DNA of 64,000 nt from Deltaproteobacteria bacterium. Lineage in GTDB: Bacteria; Desulfobacterota; Desulfomonilia; UBA1062. Below the pieces are notes generated by a model. The model was not told the DNA's origin. It saw nothing but the letters and a program-made list of their open reading frames with translations, and did not search any database. A program made the position numbers and the translations under genes. Location of the stretch: NCBI GenBank assembly GCA_018433775.1, contig JAHDQN010000020.1, positions 124,001 through 188,000 on the forward strand. The letters run 5' to 3'. Of the stretch, positions 15,967-25,564 are shown piece after piece; position 1 is the first letter of the stretch, and every line of letters starts with the position of its first letter.

Positions 15967-17133
15967 TCAGGTTTTATGCAGCCACTCGTTGATGGCGTGG
16001 GTGATCTGGGGCCAGGGGCCGGTCAGCCGGTCGGAGAGAAAGGCGCCGAAGAGGCTCTCAAAGAGCTGGATGCCGGTCTCCAGGAGGTTCATCCGCTCGA
16101 AGAAAACCGCCTCTCTCTCCATGGCCGGATCGGTCATCTCGTCCTTCTCGATCTTGACCGGAGGGCAGCCGAATGATCCGAAGGCGAAGATGTCGCCCTT
16201 GATGCTCATCTTCCACTTGAACATATCCTTCTCGAAATACAGGGTCGCCTCCGTGATGTTCTTCCCGCTCACGATCGCCTTGCAGGCCTCGGAAAAGTCC
16301 TTCTGGGGCCCGCTTATCGTGCTCTTCCTCGTGCCGTCCTCGTGGTCCTGGGTGAGCACGAACCGGTCGTACACATAGGCGACGAAGTGGTCTCCCGTCT
16401 CGGCGGGCCCTTCCCGGGTCACCTGGTACTCGGAGCTGCCCTCGGCGCTCTTGTACATGAGCCACAGGAAGAATTCCCAGCCGAGCCACCTGTTCTTCTT
16501 GATCTGCAGCAGCACGTCGCGGGAAGACGCCTGGTTCACCCGGACCAGCGCATCGAGGTGCTCGGCGGGCAGGACTTTCTCGGCCCGTCTGATGGGGTGA
16601 ATGGGGCTTAAGGAAAGCCCTTCGAAGGTCTTGGTGAACTCGTCCTCCACGAAATCGAGCACCTTGGCCCCGATGTTCGCCACGGTGACAATCCCGGTCT
16701 CGGTGTTCCAGAGCACGTCGACAACCGACGGGTCGGGAAGCGACCGAGCCAGCAGGGAGGCGTGGATGTTCTCGCGGATCTCGCGCTTCTTCCCGGCCGG
16801 CACCTTGTGGAGCTTGGGCCGCTCCCTGAGCCACTGCCCGCACTCCTTTTCCACCAGGTTCTTGAGCAGGGCCGCAGGCACCTTGCGCACGTCCTTTCTC
16901 AGGGTAAAGAGGCAGTAGTGCTCGAAGGAAAACGCACCGAAGCTGCCGAAGTCGGAATCGCTCTGCTCATCGAACCGCACCCATCCTACCGACTCGCCGT
17001 CCGGCACGGTATCGATGGGCTCGAACCTGTTTTTCTCGAGACATTGCTGAATCCACAGCCGCAGGTCCCCTTCGGGGGTGTCCCCCAGGACCTCGTACTG
17101 GTAGATGCTCACGGTATTGGACATGATACCCAT
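15967..17133 (-). CDS. rdgC: RdgC-like recombination-associated protein
   Basis: 388 residues from the ATG at 17133, chosen because GGAGG sits just upstream; a frame from 17157 is also open. In E. coli, RdgC forms a ring on DNA and limits RecA loading. Here the segment PAALLKNLVEKECGQWL then KKREIRENIHASLLARSLPD, followed by VDVLWNTETGIVTVANIGAK and FEGLSLSPIHP, follows the family order (conserved helix, GRKE-like stretch, LLPRAF-like and TSGKAADEF-like parts), with considerable divergence. The C-terminal half carries an extra beta-rich region. Longer than E. coli RdgC (about 300 residues). Alternative: an RdgC-superfamily protein with another role. Paired with UPF0200 downstream. Confidence 0.7.
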   Translation of the reverse strand: MGIMSNTVSIYQYEVLGDTPEGDLRLWIQQCLEKNRFEPIDTVPDGESVGWVRFDEQSDSDFGSFGAFSFEHYCLFTLRKDVRKVPAALLKNLVEKECGQWLRERPKLHKVPAGKKREIRENIHASLLARSLPDPSVVDVLWNTETGIVTVANIGAKVLDFVEDEFTKTFEGLSLSPIHPIRRAEKVLPAEHLDALVRVNQASSRDVLLQIKKNRWLGWEFFLWLMYKSAEGSSEYQVTREGPAETGDHFVAYVYDRFVLTQDHEDGTRKSTISGPQKDFSEACKAIVSGKNITEATLYFEKDMFKWKMSIKGDIFAFGSFGCPPVKIEKDEMTDPAMEREAVFFERMNLLETGIQLFESLFGAFLSDRLTGPWPQITHAINEWLHKT

Positions 17134-17742
17134 GCAGTTCCTCCAGGGAGATTTCAAAAGACCTGTGAGGAATACACCACTTCCCTCGCCAAGGGCAATG
17201 GAAAATTTCCGCGCGTCATCAATGCGGCCTGCTCGAGGGCAGCGCCCGGATTGCCCGCTGCTGCGCGCCTGATGTTATCAGAGACGCCGGCATACGGGCA
17301 GGACGCCCGATCAGGCGGAAAGCTCCGGTATCTCCGGTGGGGGCAGGGCATGTCCCCGGTCCTCCCCGTACGCGGGAGAGACCCGCGGCAGCCTGACCGG
17401 GGACCGGCAGCCAGCCCGGCCGTCTCCCTTCAGCAGGGAAAGGCATCATGACGAGCCTGTGTCCGGCTGGAGAAAACCTGTATAAAAGCCAGTACATATG
17501 CCTCAATATCAGGTTGAAAAAACAAGGGTTTACATGCCGGATGCAATTGTATAGCATGATGAGGGACAATGGGGAATCCGGTGATGGGGAGCCGCTTTCT
17601 CGCGGGAGGCGGGGCGCATGCCCGATAACCAGGGTCTGGCGAGCTGACTGCCTGGTGGACAAAAGACCTCTTTCCTTGTACGGACATATACTCGAGACAT
17701 AGAAAAGAGACAGGCGCTGATCCAGGCGATCAGCTCAAGAAT
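17134..17742. other. Long divergent intergenic region
   Basis: About 610 bases between the minus-strand RdgC-like gene and the plus-strand hybrid kinase. It should hold both promoters. AT-richer sequence occurs around 17475-17565 and 17670-17740. A TTGTAC element at 17677 followed by a weak TAGAAA about 19 bases later might drive the kinase. No coding frame with a ribosome site or recognisable product was seen; the longer frames here are low-complexity chance frames. Confidence 0.4.
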
Positions 17743-20700
17743 ATGATGAATGATCACAACATGAAGCAACCAAGATTCCGGGAACCGGGCGCCGTACTCG
17801 AAGCAGGCGCATATGTTCTCCTCGGCGCTTTGACCCTGTTCCTGCTGCACCTGACCACGCTGCACAGCTATACCCTGTTTCACAGCATCGCCGAGGGCTT
17901 CTGCATCGCCATCTCGGTGGGCATGTTCATGTTCGCGTGGAACTCCCGGAGGCTGATGGACAATAACTATGTGCTTTTCCTCGGCATCGCGTCCCTGTTC
18001 ATCGGACTCCTCGACGGGCTCCATGCCCTTGCGTACAAGGGCATGGGGGTGTTCGACACCCCGGGCGCCAACCTGGCGACCGAGTTGTGGATCCTGACGA
18101 GGTATATGCACGCCGTTTCGTTCCTGGCGGCCCTGATGTTCCTGAAGCGAGCGTTCAGGCCTTCGGGTGTCTTTGCGGTGTTTACCGCGGTGACGGTCCT
18201 TTCCCTGCTTTCGATCTTTCTTTGGGACATATTCCCCGACTGCTACGTGGAAGGCGCCGGGCTGACTGCGTTCAAGGTCGGCAGCGAGTATGTCATCAGC
18301 CTCATCTTCATCCTATCCCTCGGGGCGGTGCTGGCATTCAGGCGGTCGTTCGACCCCGGCGTGCTCCGGCTCATTGTCGGGGTGATGGTGCTCAATGTGG
18401 CGGCGGAGCTCTCGTTCACGCGCTATTTCGGGGTCTACGACCTCTTCAACGAGCTCGGCCACTTCTTCAAGATAGCCGCCTACTACCTCCTGTACCGGGC
18501 CGTGATTTCAACGGGCCTGAGAAAACCCTACCACCTCATGTTCCGGAACCTGATCCAAAGCAGGGAGGAGCTCGGCAGGACAAACGTCGCGCTCGAGCAG
18601 CACGTGCACGAGCAGAACACGGAAATCGCCAGGCGCAAGGAGGCCGAGCTCGAGCGGGAGACAGCGGTGGAGTTTCTCCGCCTCGCCAACGAGATCCGAA
18701 CGTCCGAAGACCTGGTCCGCATGGTGGTGGACTTCTTTCAGCAGAAGTCGGGCTGCCGGGCCGTTGCGATCCGGCTGGAAAGAGACGGGGACTATCCGTA
18801 CAGCCATGCCAGCGGGTTTCCCGAGGAGTTTGTCAGACTGGAGAACCTGCTGTGCCGGCAGGACGATCAGGATACCCCCGTGCGCCGCGACCCGGATAAA
18901 CCGGCGCTTGAGTGCCTGTGCGGCAGCGTAATCCTCGGCAACGTCCCATCGTACATGCCTTTCTTCACCGAACGCGGGAGCTTCTGGACCAACAGCACCA
19001 CGAAGCTCGCCTCCGGGACCATCGAGGAGGACCTGAAGATTCAGTTGAGAAACCGGTGCAATGTCTTCGGCTACGAGTCGGTCGCGCTCATCCCCTTGCG
19101 CTCGGGAGAAGAAAGGCTGGGGCTGCTCCAGCTCTGCGACCCCAGGGAAGGGCTCTTCTCGCCCCCTGTCATCGCCCTGTGGGAGAGACTGACGGATTAC
19201 CTCGTCGCCGCCCTGACGAGGATTCGGGCCGAGGAATCGCTGCAGCGGATGGCCGGACGGTTCGAGCTGCTGACAAACACCGCGGGCGAGCTGCTCCGGG
19301 CAAGAGAGCCCCGGAAGGCCGTGGATTCACTCTGCCGGAGGGTGATGGAATACCTGGGCTGCCAGGCCTACTTCAACTATCTGCTCGATGAAAAAAGCGG
19401 GTTCCTTCATCTCAATGCCTTTGCGGGGATCCCCGGAGAAGAGGCCGCAAAGATCGAGCGACTGGACTATGGTGCCGTGTGCTCCGGGGAATCTCTCCGG
19501 AATGGCTGCCCTGTCGTGGCGGATAAAAGCCCCGCAACCTCCGGGCTGAGGGCGGAGCAGGTCGAGGCGTACGGCCTCAAGGCCTATGCGTGCCATCCGC
19601 TTCAGGTCGAAGGCGGCAGGGTTATCGGCACGCTCTCGTTCGGGGCCCGCGACCGCGAGACATTCAGCGAAGAGGATCTGTCCCTGATGAAGGCGGCTAC
19701 CGACCAGATTGCTGCGGCCGTGGTCCGCCTGAAAACGGAAGAAGAGGTGCGCAGGCACCGCGACCACCTGGAAGAGATCGTAAGGGAGCGTACCGTTGAG
19801 CTGGAGGAGAGGAACAGGCAGCTCGAAGAGGAGATATCCGAGCGCATGCGCGCAGAAGAAGAGAAGACGAGACTGGAAAACCAGCTCATCCAGACCCAGA
19901 AAATGGAAGCCCTGGGCAGATTCGCAGGCGGAATCGCACACGACCTGAACAACATGCTCTATCCCATTATCTTGAACCTCCAGATGCTCGCCGAGGAGGT
20001 CCCCTTCGGCGATTCCCGGGATCAGACCATCCGCCTGGTTCTGAGCGCGGCCTACCGGCAGAGAGACCTGCTGAGGCAGATCCTCTCGTTCAGCAGGCGC
20101 AACGAGCAGCAGCTCAAGCCTGTGGCGGTCTCCGGGCTGATCGAGGAGACCATCACCTTCCTGCGCTCGTCCCTGCCGAGCACCATCGAGATCGTCCTGA
20201 CCAACGACGCACAAAACGACACGGTCCTCGGCAATGCCACGCAGATCCAGCAGATCGTCATGAATCTGTGCAGAAATGCCGCAGATGCGATCGAGCCGCA
20301 TACCGGGACCATCGAAGTGGCCCTGGCGAACGTCGATCTTCCGGAAGATCTCGCGACCCGGGAGACTCAGGCGGGAGAGTACCTTCAGCTCACGGTCTCC
20401 GACACCGGAACCGGAATGGCGCCCGAGATCATGTCTCATATCTTCGAGCCCTTCTACACCACCAAGGACGTTGGCAAGGGAAGCGGGATGGGACTGTCGG
20501 TGATCCATGGGATCGTCAAGGGCCACGGCGGCGCCGTCAGGGTGGAGAGCGAGCCCGGAAAAGGATCGCTGTTCACCGTGTACCTCCCGACGACCCGCGA
20601 GACGGACGAGGAACTCCCCAGCCGGGCCCCCGGCACACCCGGGAAACCGGAGAAAAAATCGATCCTGCTGGTCGACGACGAGGCGATCATCCTCACCAGC

Positions 20701-21063
20701 GTGAGCAAGGTCCTGAAGATTCTGGGTTATGAGGTGACGGCGGCGGTCAGCGGCGCGGAGGCATTGAGCCTGTTTGCCGCGAACCCGGATGCCTATGATC
20801 TCGTGATCACTGACCAAACCATGCCGCATATGACCGGAGTAGAGCTCGCCGCAGAGATCACCGGTATCCGTCCCGGTGTCCCGGTCATTCTCTGCAGCGG
20901 CTTCAGCGATGCAGTCAGTGAAAACAGGCTGGGAAACAGCGGCGTATACGATCTGCTTCCCAAGCCCGCCGACATGCAGGAGCTGAAAAGCGCCATCGAA
21001 AAGGCCCTGAAGGATGCAGGGCCGGAAGGCCGGGCCCCCGCCACCGGGGGCGGCGGAGGGTGA
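17743..21063 (+). CDS. Hybrid histidine kinase: MASE3-GAF-GAF-HisKA-HATPase-REC
   Basis: 1106-residue membrane sensor kinase. The first 270 residues hold about eight hydrophobic helices of the MASE3 type (LLDGLHALAYKGMG and ELSFTRYFGVYDLFNELGHF are characteristic). A coiled coil leads to two GAF-like domains (about 290-500 and 505-670), then a helix linker. The H box is FAGGIAHDLNNMLYPI. N, G1 and G2 boxes are present: LCRNAADAI, VSDTGTGMAP and GKGSGMGLSVIHGIVKGHG. The C-terminal receiver has DLVITDQTMPHM with the phospho-acceptor Asp and Lys in LPKPAD. No DNA-binding or HPt output is present. The tandem neighbour at 21142 has a near-identical transmitter. The signal is unknown. Confidence 0.95.
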   Translation: MMNDHNMKQPRFREPGAVLEAGAYVLLGALTLFLLHLTTLHSYTLFHSIAEGFCIAISVGMFMFAWNSRRLMDNNYVLFLGIASLFIGLLDGLHALAYKGMGVFDTPGANLATELWILTRYMHAVSFLAALMFLKRAFRPSGVFAVFTAVTVLSLLSIFLWDIFPDCYVEGAGLTAFKVGSEYVISLIFILSLGAVLAFRRSFDPGVLRLIVGVMVLNVAAELSFTRYFGVYDLFNELGHFFKIAAYYLLYRAVISTGLRKPYHLMFRNLIQSREELGRTNVALEQHVHEQNTEIARRKEAELERETAVEFLRLANEIRTSEDLVRMVVDFFQQKSGCRAVAIRLERDGDYPYSHASGFPEEFVRLENLLCRQDDQDTPVRRDPDKPALECLCGSVILGNVPSYMPFFTERGSFWTNSTTKLASGTIEEDLKIQLRNRCNVFGYESVALIPLRSGEERLGLLQLCDPREGLFSPPVIALWERLTDYLVAALTRIRAEESLQRMAGRFELLTNTAGELLRAREPRKAVDSLCRRVMEYLGCQAYFNYLLDEKSGFLHLNAFAGIPGEEAAKIERLDYGAVCSGESLRNGCPVVADKSPATSGLRAEQVEAYGLKAYACHPLQVEGGRVIGTLSFGARDRETFSEEDLSLMKAATDQIAAAVVRLKTEEEVRRHRDHLEEIVRERTVELEERNRQLEEEISERMRAEEEKTRLENQLIQTQKMEALGRFAGGIAHDLNNMLYPIILNLQMLAEEVPFGDSRDQTIRLVLSAAYRQRDLLRQILSFSRRNEQQLKPVAVSGLIEETITFLRSSLPSTIEIVLTNDAQNDTVLGNATQIQQIVMNLCRNAADAIEPHTGTIEVALANVDLPEDLATRETQAGEYLQLTVSDTGTGMAPEIMSHIFEPFYTTKDVGKGSGMGLSVIHGIVKGHGGAVRVESEPGKGSLFTVYLPTTRETDEELPSRAPGTPGKPEKKSILLVDDEAIILTSVSKVLKILGYEVTAAVSGAEALSLFAANPDAYDLVITDQTMPHMTGVELAAEITGIRPGVPVILCSGFSDAVSENRLGNSGVYDLLPKPADMQELKSAIEKALKDAGPEGRAPATGGGGG

Positions 21064-21141
21064 GAATCCTTCAAAAACGGGTTTCATCAAAACATCTGGT
21101 GGCAATATATCGTGAAACAGTGCTCTGTCATGCAGTGAACC

Positions 21142-23730
21142 ATGCCCGGAAGGCGTATCGGAAGGAGAACCGGGGCGATAACAGGGGTCTGTCGCGTGAC
21201 TCTGAAGAAAATTTCCCGGAAGCAGCTTGAAAACAGGCTGAACGAGGCCGGCAGCAGGATCGCCGAGCTGGAAGAAGCCTTGTCCCGGCATGAGGCGGCG
21301 GAGAAAAGGCTCGAGTCCCGTATAGACAGGTATGAAAAACTCTTTGCCTCGTTCCCCCTGGGGATCACCATTACCGATGAGCACGGCAACATCGTGGAGG
21401 TGAACAACGAGGCCGGGCGCATCCTGGAGATCCCCCGTGAAGAGCACGAGGCAAGGGCCATAACCGGCGCCTCGTGGCAGATCGTCAGATCCGATGGAAC
21501 GCGTATGCCCGTGGAGGAGTTCCCGGGCGTCAGGGCACTGAAGGAAGGGCGCCTCATAGAAAATGTCGTGATGGGCATCGAGAGAAAAAACGGGAGCATC
21601 CGTTGGATCAGTGTGTCCGCCGCTCCCCTTCCCGTGAAGGGCTGCGGGGTGGCTATCGTCTATGGCGACTTCACCCGGGGGCGCAAAGCCGAAGAAGACC
21701 TTGTTCGAAGCGAGGAGAAATACCGGAAACTCTTCGAGGAGGACCTGACCGGAAACTACATCGTTGCCGCGGACGGCCGGATTCAGATGTGCAACCCGTC
21801 GTTTGTAAATATTTTCGGATTCTCCAGCCGTGAAGATGCGCTCGCAAGCAACTTCCGCGATCTTCATCTGACTCCTGAGTCGTTTGACGGTTTCATCTCC
21901 GCTCTGCGCGAGAGGAAAGCGCTGACCCCCTACACCGGAAGACGCAGGCGGCGAGACGGGAAGATCATTTATATCGTGGGCAACGCCGTGGGACGGTTCG
22001 ACGAAAACGGCGAGCTCATCGATTACAAGGCCTATGTGTTCGACATCACCGAGCGCAAGAGGTTCGAAGATCGGCTCCGCGAGAGCGAGGAACGCTTCCG
22101 CATCATGGCGGACAGCTCTCCGCTCATGATCTGGGTGGGCGACGAAAACGGCGAGATCCAGTTCGTGAACTCCTCATACCGCGAGTTCTTCCGGATGTCG
22201 CTGGAAGAGATCAGGGGCACGAGATGGCGTAGCCTGCTGCACCCCGGCGACAAGGATGCGTATGTGGGCGCCTTCCTCCGGGCCGTGAGCGAGAAAAGGC
22301 CTTTCCATGCAATGGGCAGGATGCGGTGCGCCGACGGACGGTGGAGATGGATCGAGTCGTACGGGAACCCCAGGTTCTCGCCCGAAGGCAGGTTTCTGGG
22401 CCTCGTATGCAGCAGCCAGGACGTCACCGAACGGGTGCAGGCGCAGAAAGACCTGCTCCGGTACCGGGATCATCTCGAAGAGCTCGTGAAGGAACGCACG
22501 GATGAGCTGGAAGAGAGAAACCGGAAGCTGGGCGAGGAAATCAATGAGCGCCTCAAGGCGGAGGAAGAGAAGAGAAAGGCCGTCGAGCAGCTCGTCCATG
22601 CCAGAAAGATCGAGGCCCTGGGCAGATTCGCAGGCGGAATAGCCCATGACCTGAACAACATGCTCTACCCCATCATCATTGAGGCTGAATCGCTGCTGGA
22701 CGAGATGCCTGCTGATACGCCGTGGCACCAGACCGTGCAGCAGATCCTCACGGCGGCGTACCGCCAGAGGGACCTGGTCAAGCAGATCCTTTCGTTCAGC
22801 AGGCGGTCGGAGCAGAGGTTCACCCCGATCAGTGTCAAGCCCCTGATCTCGGAAACCCTCGCCTTTGTCCGGTCGTCCCTGCCGAGCACCATCGAGATCA
22901 GACAGCACATCGATGCCGCTGACGATACGGTCATGGGCGATGCCACCCAGATCCAGCAGGTCATCATGAATCTGTGCAAAAACGCGGCGGATGCACTGCC
23001 GTCGCAGAGCGGGGTCGTGGAGATAAGCCTGACGAACACCTGCCTGACCGAGACAGCGGATCACCCGGAGATCAAGGCGGGGGAGTATGTCCAGCTTTTG
23101 GTGAAGGATTCCGGCAGGGGGATGACACCCGAGGTCATGACTCATATCTTCGAGCCCTTCTACACGACCAAGGAGGTGGGGAAAGGCGTCGGCATGGGGC
23201 TCCCTGTCATCCATGGAATCGTCAGAGACCACGGAGGCACGATCACCGTGGAGAGTGAACCCGGAAAAGGGTCGCGGTTCACCGTGTTCTTTCCGGTCAC
23301 CCGGGCGAGGCCCGCAGCCCGGAAACTGCGTGCCGGAAATGATCATCGGATGCAGGGGAATATCCTCCTCGTCGATGATGAACGTCCGGTCCTTTCCAGC
23401 GTGAGCAAGATGCTCAAGCGGCTGGGCTATTCCGTGACCGCGGCAGCGGACGGTGTGGAGGCGCTGGCCCTGTTCTCTCATAATCCTGATGTCTTCGACC
23501 TCGTGTTGACCGACCTGACCATGCCGCGGATGAACGGGGTGGACCTTGCCGCAAAGGTCAGGAAGGTCCGCTCGGATATACCGATCCTCCTGTGCACGGG
23601 TTTCAACGATGTCATCACCGAACAGGATGCGCGATCGAAGGGCATCACCGGGCTGATCTTCAAGCCGGCCGGCACAGCGGATCTTGATGCAGCGGTGGCA
23701 ACGGCCCTCAGGACACGGTCACCGGCGTGA
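21142..23730 (+). CDS. Hybrid histidine kinase: PAS-PAS-PAS-HisKA-HATPase-REC
   Basis: 862-residue soluble sensor kinase. A coiled coil is followed by three PAS domains at about 60-185 (LFASFPLGITITDEHGNIVE), 195-315 (FEEDLTGNYIVAADGRIQMC) and 320-440 (MIWVGDENGEIQFVNSSYRE). The transmitter then repeats that of its neighbour: H box RFAGGIAHDLNNMLYPI, LCKNAADAL, VKDSGRGMTPEVMTHIFEPF and GKGVGMGLPVIHGIVRDHG. A receiver ends the protein (DLVLTDLTMPRM, FKPAG). No output domain. No membrane helices. The start is uncertain: the ATG at 21142 has no ribosome site, and GTG codons at about 21196 are possible. It is 78 bases downstream of the MASE3 kinase, so co-expression is likely. Confidence 0.94.
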   Translation: MPGRRIGRRTGAITGVCRVTLKKISRKQLENRLNEAGSRIAELEEALSRHEAAEKRLESRIDRYEKLFASFPLGITITDEHGNIVEVNNEAGRILEIPREEHEARAITGASWQIVRSDGTRMPVEEFPGVRALKEGRLIENVVMGIERKNGSIRWISVSAAPLPVKGCGVAIVYGDFTRGRKAEEDLVRSEEKYRKLFEEDLTGNYIVAADGRIQMCNPSFVNIFGFSSREDALASNFRDLHLTPESFDGFISALRERKALTPYTGRRRRRDGKIIYIVGNAVGRFDENGELIDYKAYVFDITERKRFEDRLRESEERFRIMADSSPLMIWVGDENGEIQFVNSSYREFFRMSLEEIRGTRWRSLLHPGDKDAYVGAFLRAVSEKRPFHAMGRMRCADGRWRWIESYGNPRFSPEGRFLGLVCSSQDVTERVQAQKDLLRYRDHLEELVKERTDELEERNRKLGEEINERLKAEEEKRKAVEQLVHARKIEALGRFAGGIAHDLNNMLYPIIIEAESLLDEMPADTPWHQTVQQILTAAYRQRDLVKQILSFSRRSEQRFTPISVKPLISETLAFVRSSLPSTIEIRQHIDAADDTVMGDATQIQQVIMNLCKNAADALPSQSGVVEISLTNTCLTETADHPEIKAGEYVQLLVKDSGRGMTPEVMTHIFEPFYTTKEVGKGVGMGLPVIHGIVRDHGGTITVESEPGKGSRFTVFFPVTRARPAARKLRAGNDHRMQGNILLVDDERPVLSSVSKMLKRLGYSVTAAADGVEALALFSHNPDVFDLVLTDLTMPRMNGVDLAAKVRKVRSDIPILLCTGFNDVITEQDARSKGITGLIFKPAGTADLDAAVATALRTRSPA

Positions 23731-24058
23731 AAAGACACCTGCTCATGCGCACTCTCCGGGCAGACCGGAGACCGGTCCGGGCAGTTCTTTCTCTGTGCGT
23801 CCGCCCGATCTGCAAAGGTCATGGCCGTGGATCTGCCCTGTACGGTTCCCGACTGACATTCAATGGCATGGACCTTTGAAGGGCAACCCCTTGATCCAGC
23901 TTTAAGCATGAAAACCAGGTGGAATGTGATCCCGATTTCCAAGTACACGTTGTCGTAAGTGTACGTGCGAACTATCCAGAGCAGTCATTGATAGATTTCT
24001 TGCCGCAGGATTGCGAATATGTGTACGAAATCCGCTGCAGCTGACTAAAAGTGAGGCT
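23731..24058. other. Convergent intergenic region with an inverted repeat
   Basis: 328 bases between the kinase (plus) and aldehyde dehydrogenase (minus) genes, which converge. A 6-base perfect inverted repeat, GTACAC and GTGTAC, lies at 23943-23948 and 23959-23964 with a 10-base spacer. There is no T-run, so it is not an obvious terminator, and it is not upstream of any gene. The short open frames here look like chance frames. Confidence 0.4.
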
Positions 24059-25432
24059 TCACAGGAACCACTTCACCAGCGGGAGCTTGAACCGGTAGGG
24101 AGCGTATCTCAAAGGGATGTCGAACGCGAGGGTGTTCTGCACCATGCTCCTGGTATGGCTGAAGGTGTCGAAGCCGGCCTTGCCGTGGCAGCGTCCCATG
24201 CCGCTTTCACCCACCCCTCCGAAGGGGAGATGGTGCGAGAAAAACTGGACCAGAACGTCATTGATGCAGAACGACCCCGATGATGTCTCGTTTTTCGCCA
24301 GCTCCTGCTTCACCCTGTCCGTGGTGAAGAGGTAAATCGCCAGGGGTTTCGGCCGGGAGTTCACGAATGCAATGGCCTCGGGAAAAGAGGAGAAGGGGAT
24401 GAGCGGGAGAACGGGTCCGAAGATTTCCTCCTGCATGACAGGGGCTTCGGGGTCGACGGCGTCCAGGACCGTGGGAGCGATGAAGAGCTCCTGGGCCAGG
24501 GCCTGCCCTCCCACCACGGTGTCTCCCTGATCGAGATAGCCCATGAGCCGGTCGAAATGAGACCGGTTCACGATCCGCGCATAGTAGGGGCTCTTCCTGG
24601 GGTCCTGTCCGTAAAAACGGACGACCGCCCTCTTGACGGCGTCCGCGAACTCGTCTCTGATCCGCTCGTCCACCAGCACATAGTCCGGGGCCACACAGCT
24701 CTGCCCTGCATTGAAGAATTTGCCCCACACGACCCTGCGAGCCGCATACTCGATGTTCACGTCCCTGTCCACGATGCAGGGGCTCTTCCCTCCGAGCTCC
24801 AGGGTCACCGGCGTGAGATGGCGCGAGGCGGACTCCATGACCATCCGGGCCACGCGGGACGAGCCGGTGAAAAAGATGTGGTCGAAGCGGTGATCCAGGA
24901 GCTCCCGGGCCGTGTCCGGTCCACCGTTCACCACCGACAGGTGCCGTGGATCCATGTGCCGGGTGATCAGCTCTTCCATGACTTCCGCGGTATGGGGAGA
25001 GAGCTCGGAGGGTTTGACGATAGCACAGTTGCCGGCGGCCACGGCACTGATGAGGGGGGCTATTGCAAGCTGGAAGGGATAGTTCCACGGCGCGATGATG
25101 AGAACCACGCCCAGCGGCTCCGGGACAACGGAGCTCGATGAGGGCAGCAGGGCCAGTTGGCTCCGGACCTTCCTGGGTCTTGTCCAGGATTCGAGCTTCT
25201 TCAGCGCATATTCGAGCTCTCCCAGGACCAGGGAAATCTCTGCGGCATAGGCCTCAAGGGCGGGTTTTGCAAGATCCTTTTTCAGGGCCTCCACGATGAG
25301 ACCGTCTTCCCCGGCGATCAGATCGCGGAGTTTTTTGAGCTGCTTCCGGCGATATTCCACGTTCCTGGTGATCCCGCTGCAATAGAATTCCCTCTGGCTC
25401 CTGACAATCCGCGAAATCATATGAGGCTCCAT
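24059..25432 (-). CDS. Aldehyde dehydrogenase, class 3 type
   Basis: 457-residue NAD(P)-dependent aldehyde dehydrogenase; GAGGAGGGGG lies 2 bases before the ATG at 25432. Cofactor and catalytic parts are present: APWNYPFQLAIAPLISAVAA, NGGPDTARELLDHRFDHIFFTGS, catalytic Glu in VTLELGGKSP and catalytic Cys in FFNAGQSCVAPDYVL. The length and the C-terminal hydrophobic-rich stretch fit fatty or aromatic aldehyde dehydrogenases of the ALDH3 class. It probably oxidises long-chain or aromatic aldehydes; the direction and substrate cannot be fixed. Divergent from sixA. Confidence 0.94.
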   Translation of the reverse strand: MEPHMISRIVRSQREFYCSGITRNVEYRRKQLKKLRDLIAGEDGLIVEALKKDLAKPALEAYAAEISLVLGELEYALKKLESWTRPRKVRSQLALLPSSSSVVPEPLGVVLIIAPWNYPFQLAIAPLISAVAAGNCAIVKPSELSPHTAEVMEELITRHMDPRHLSVVNGGPDTARELLDHRFDHIFFTGSSRVARMVMESASRHLTPVTLELGGKSPCIVDRDVNIEYAARRVVWGKFFNAGQSCVAPDYVLVDERIRDEFADAVKRAVVRFYGQDPRKSPYYARIVNRSHFDRLMGYLDQGDTVVGGQALAQELFIAPTVLDAVDPEAPVMQEEIFGPVLPLIPFSSFPEAIAFVNSRPKPLAIYLFTTDRVKQELAKNETSSGSFCINDVLVQFFSHHLPFGGVGESGMGRCHGKAGFDTFSHTRSMVQNTLAFDIPLRYAPYRFKLPLVKWFL

Positions 25433-25564
25433 TGCCCCCTCCTCTGGAAGTGCTATAGATTATATATGAAGGGCCATGCCGCTTTCCCAAGTGAAGGCTG
25501 CACTGCACCCGTTGCTTCTCAAGCGGATTTTGATTTCGGTATTGTTCTTTAAGGAGGTTGAACC

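Noticed and set aside
19327-21867. Very long minus-strand open frame of 846 codons opposite the hybrid kinase
   Set aside because: It is antisense to clear kinase domains; GC-rich codon bias keeps the opposite frame open. No ribosome site or recognisable domain.
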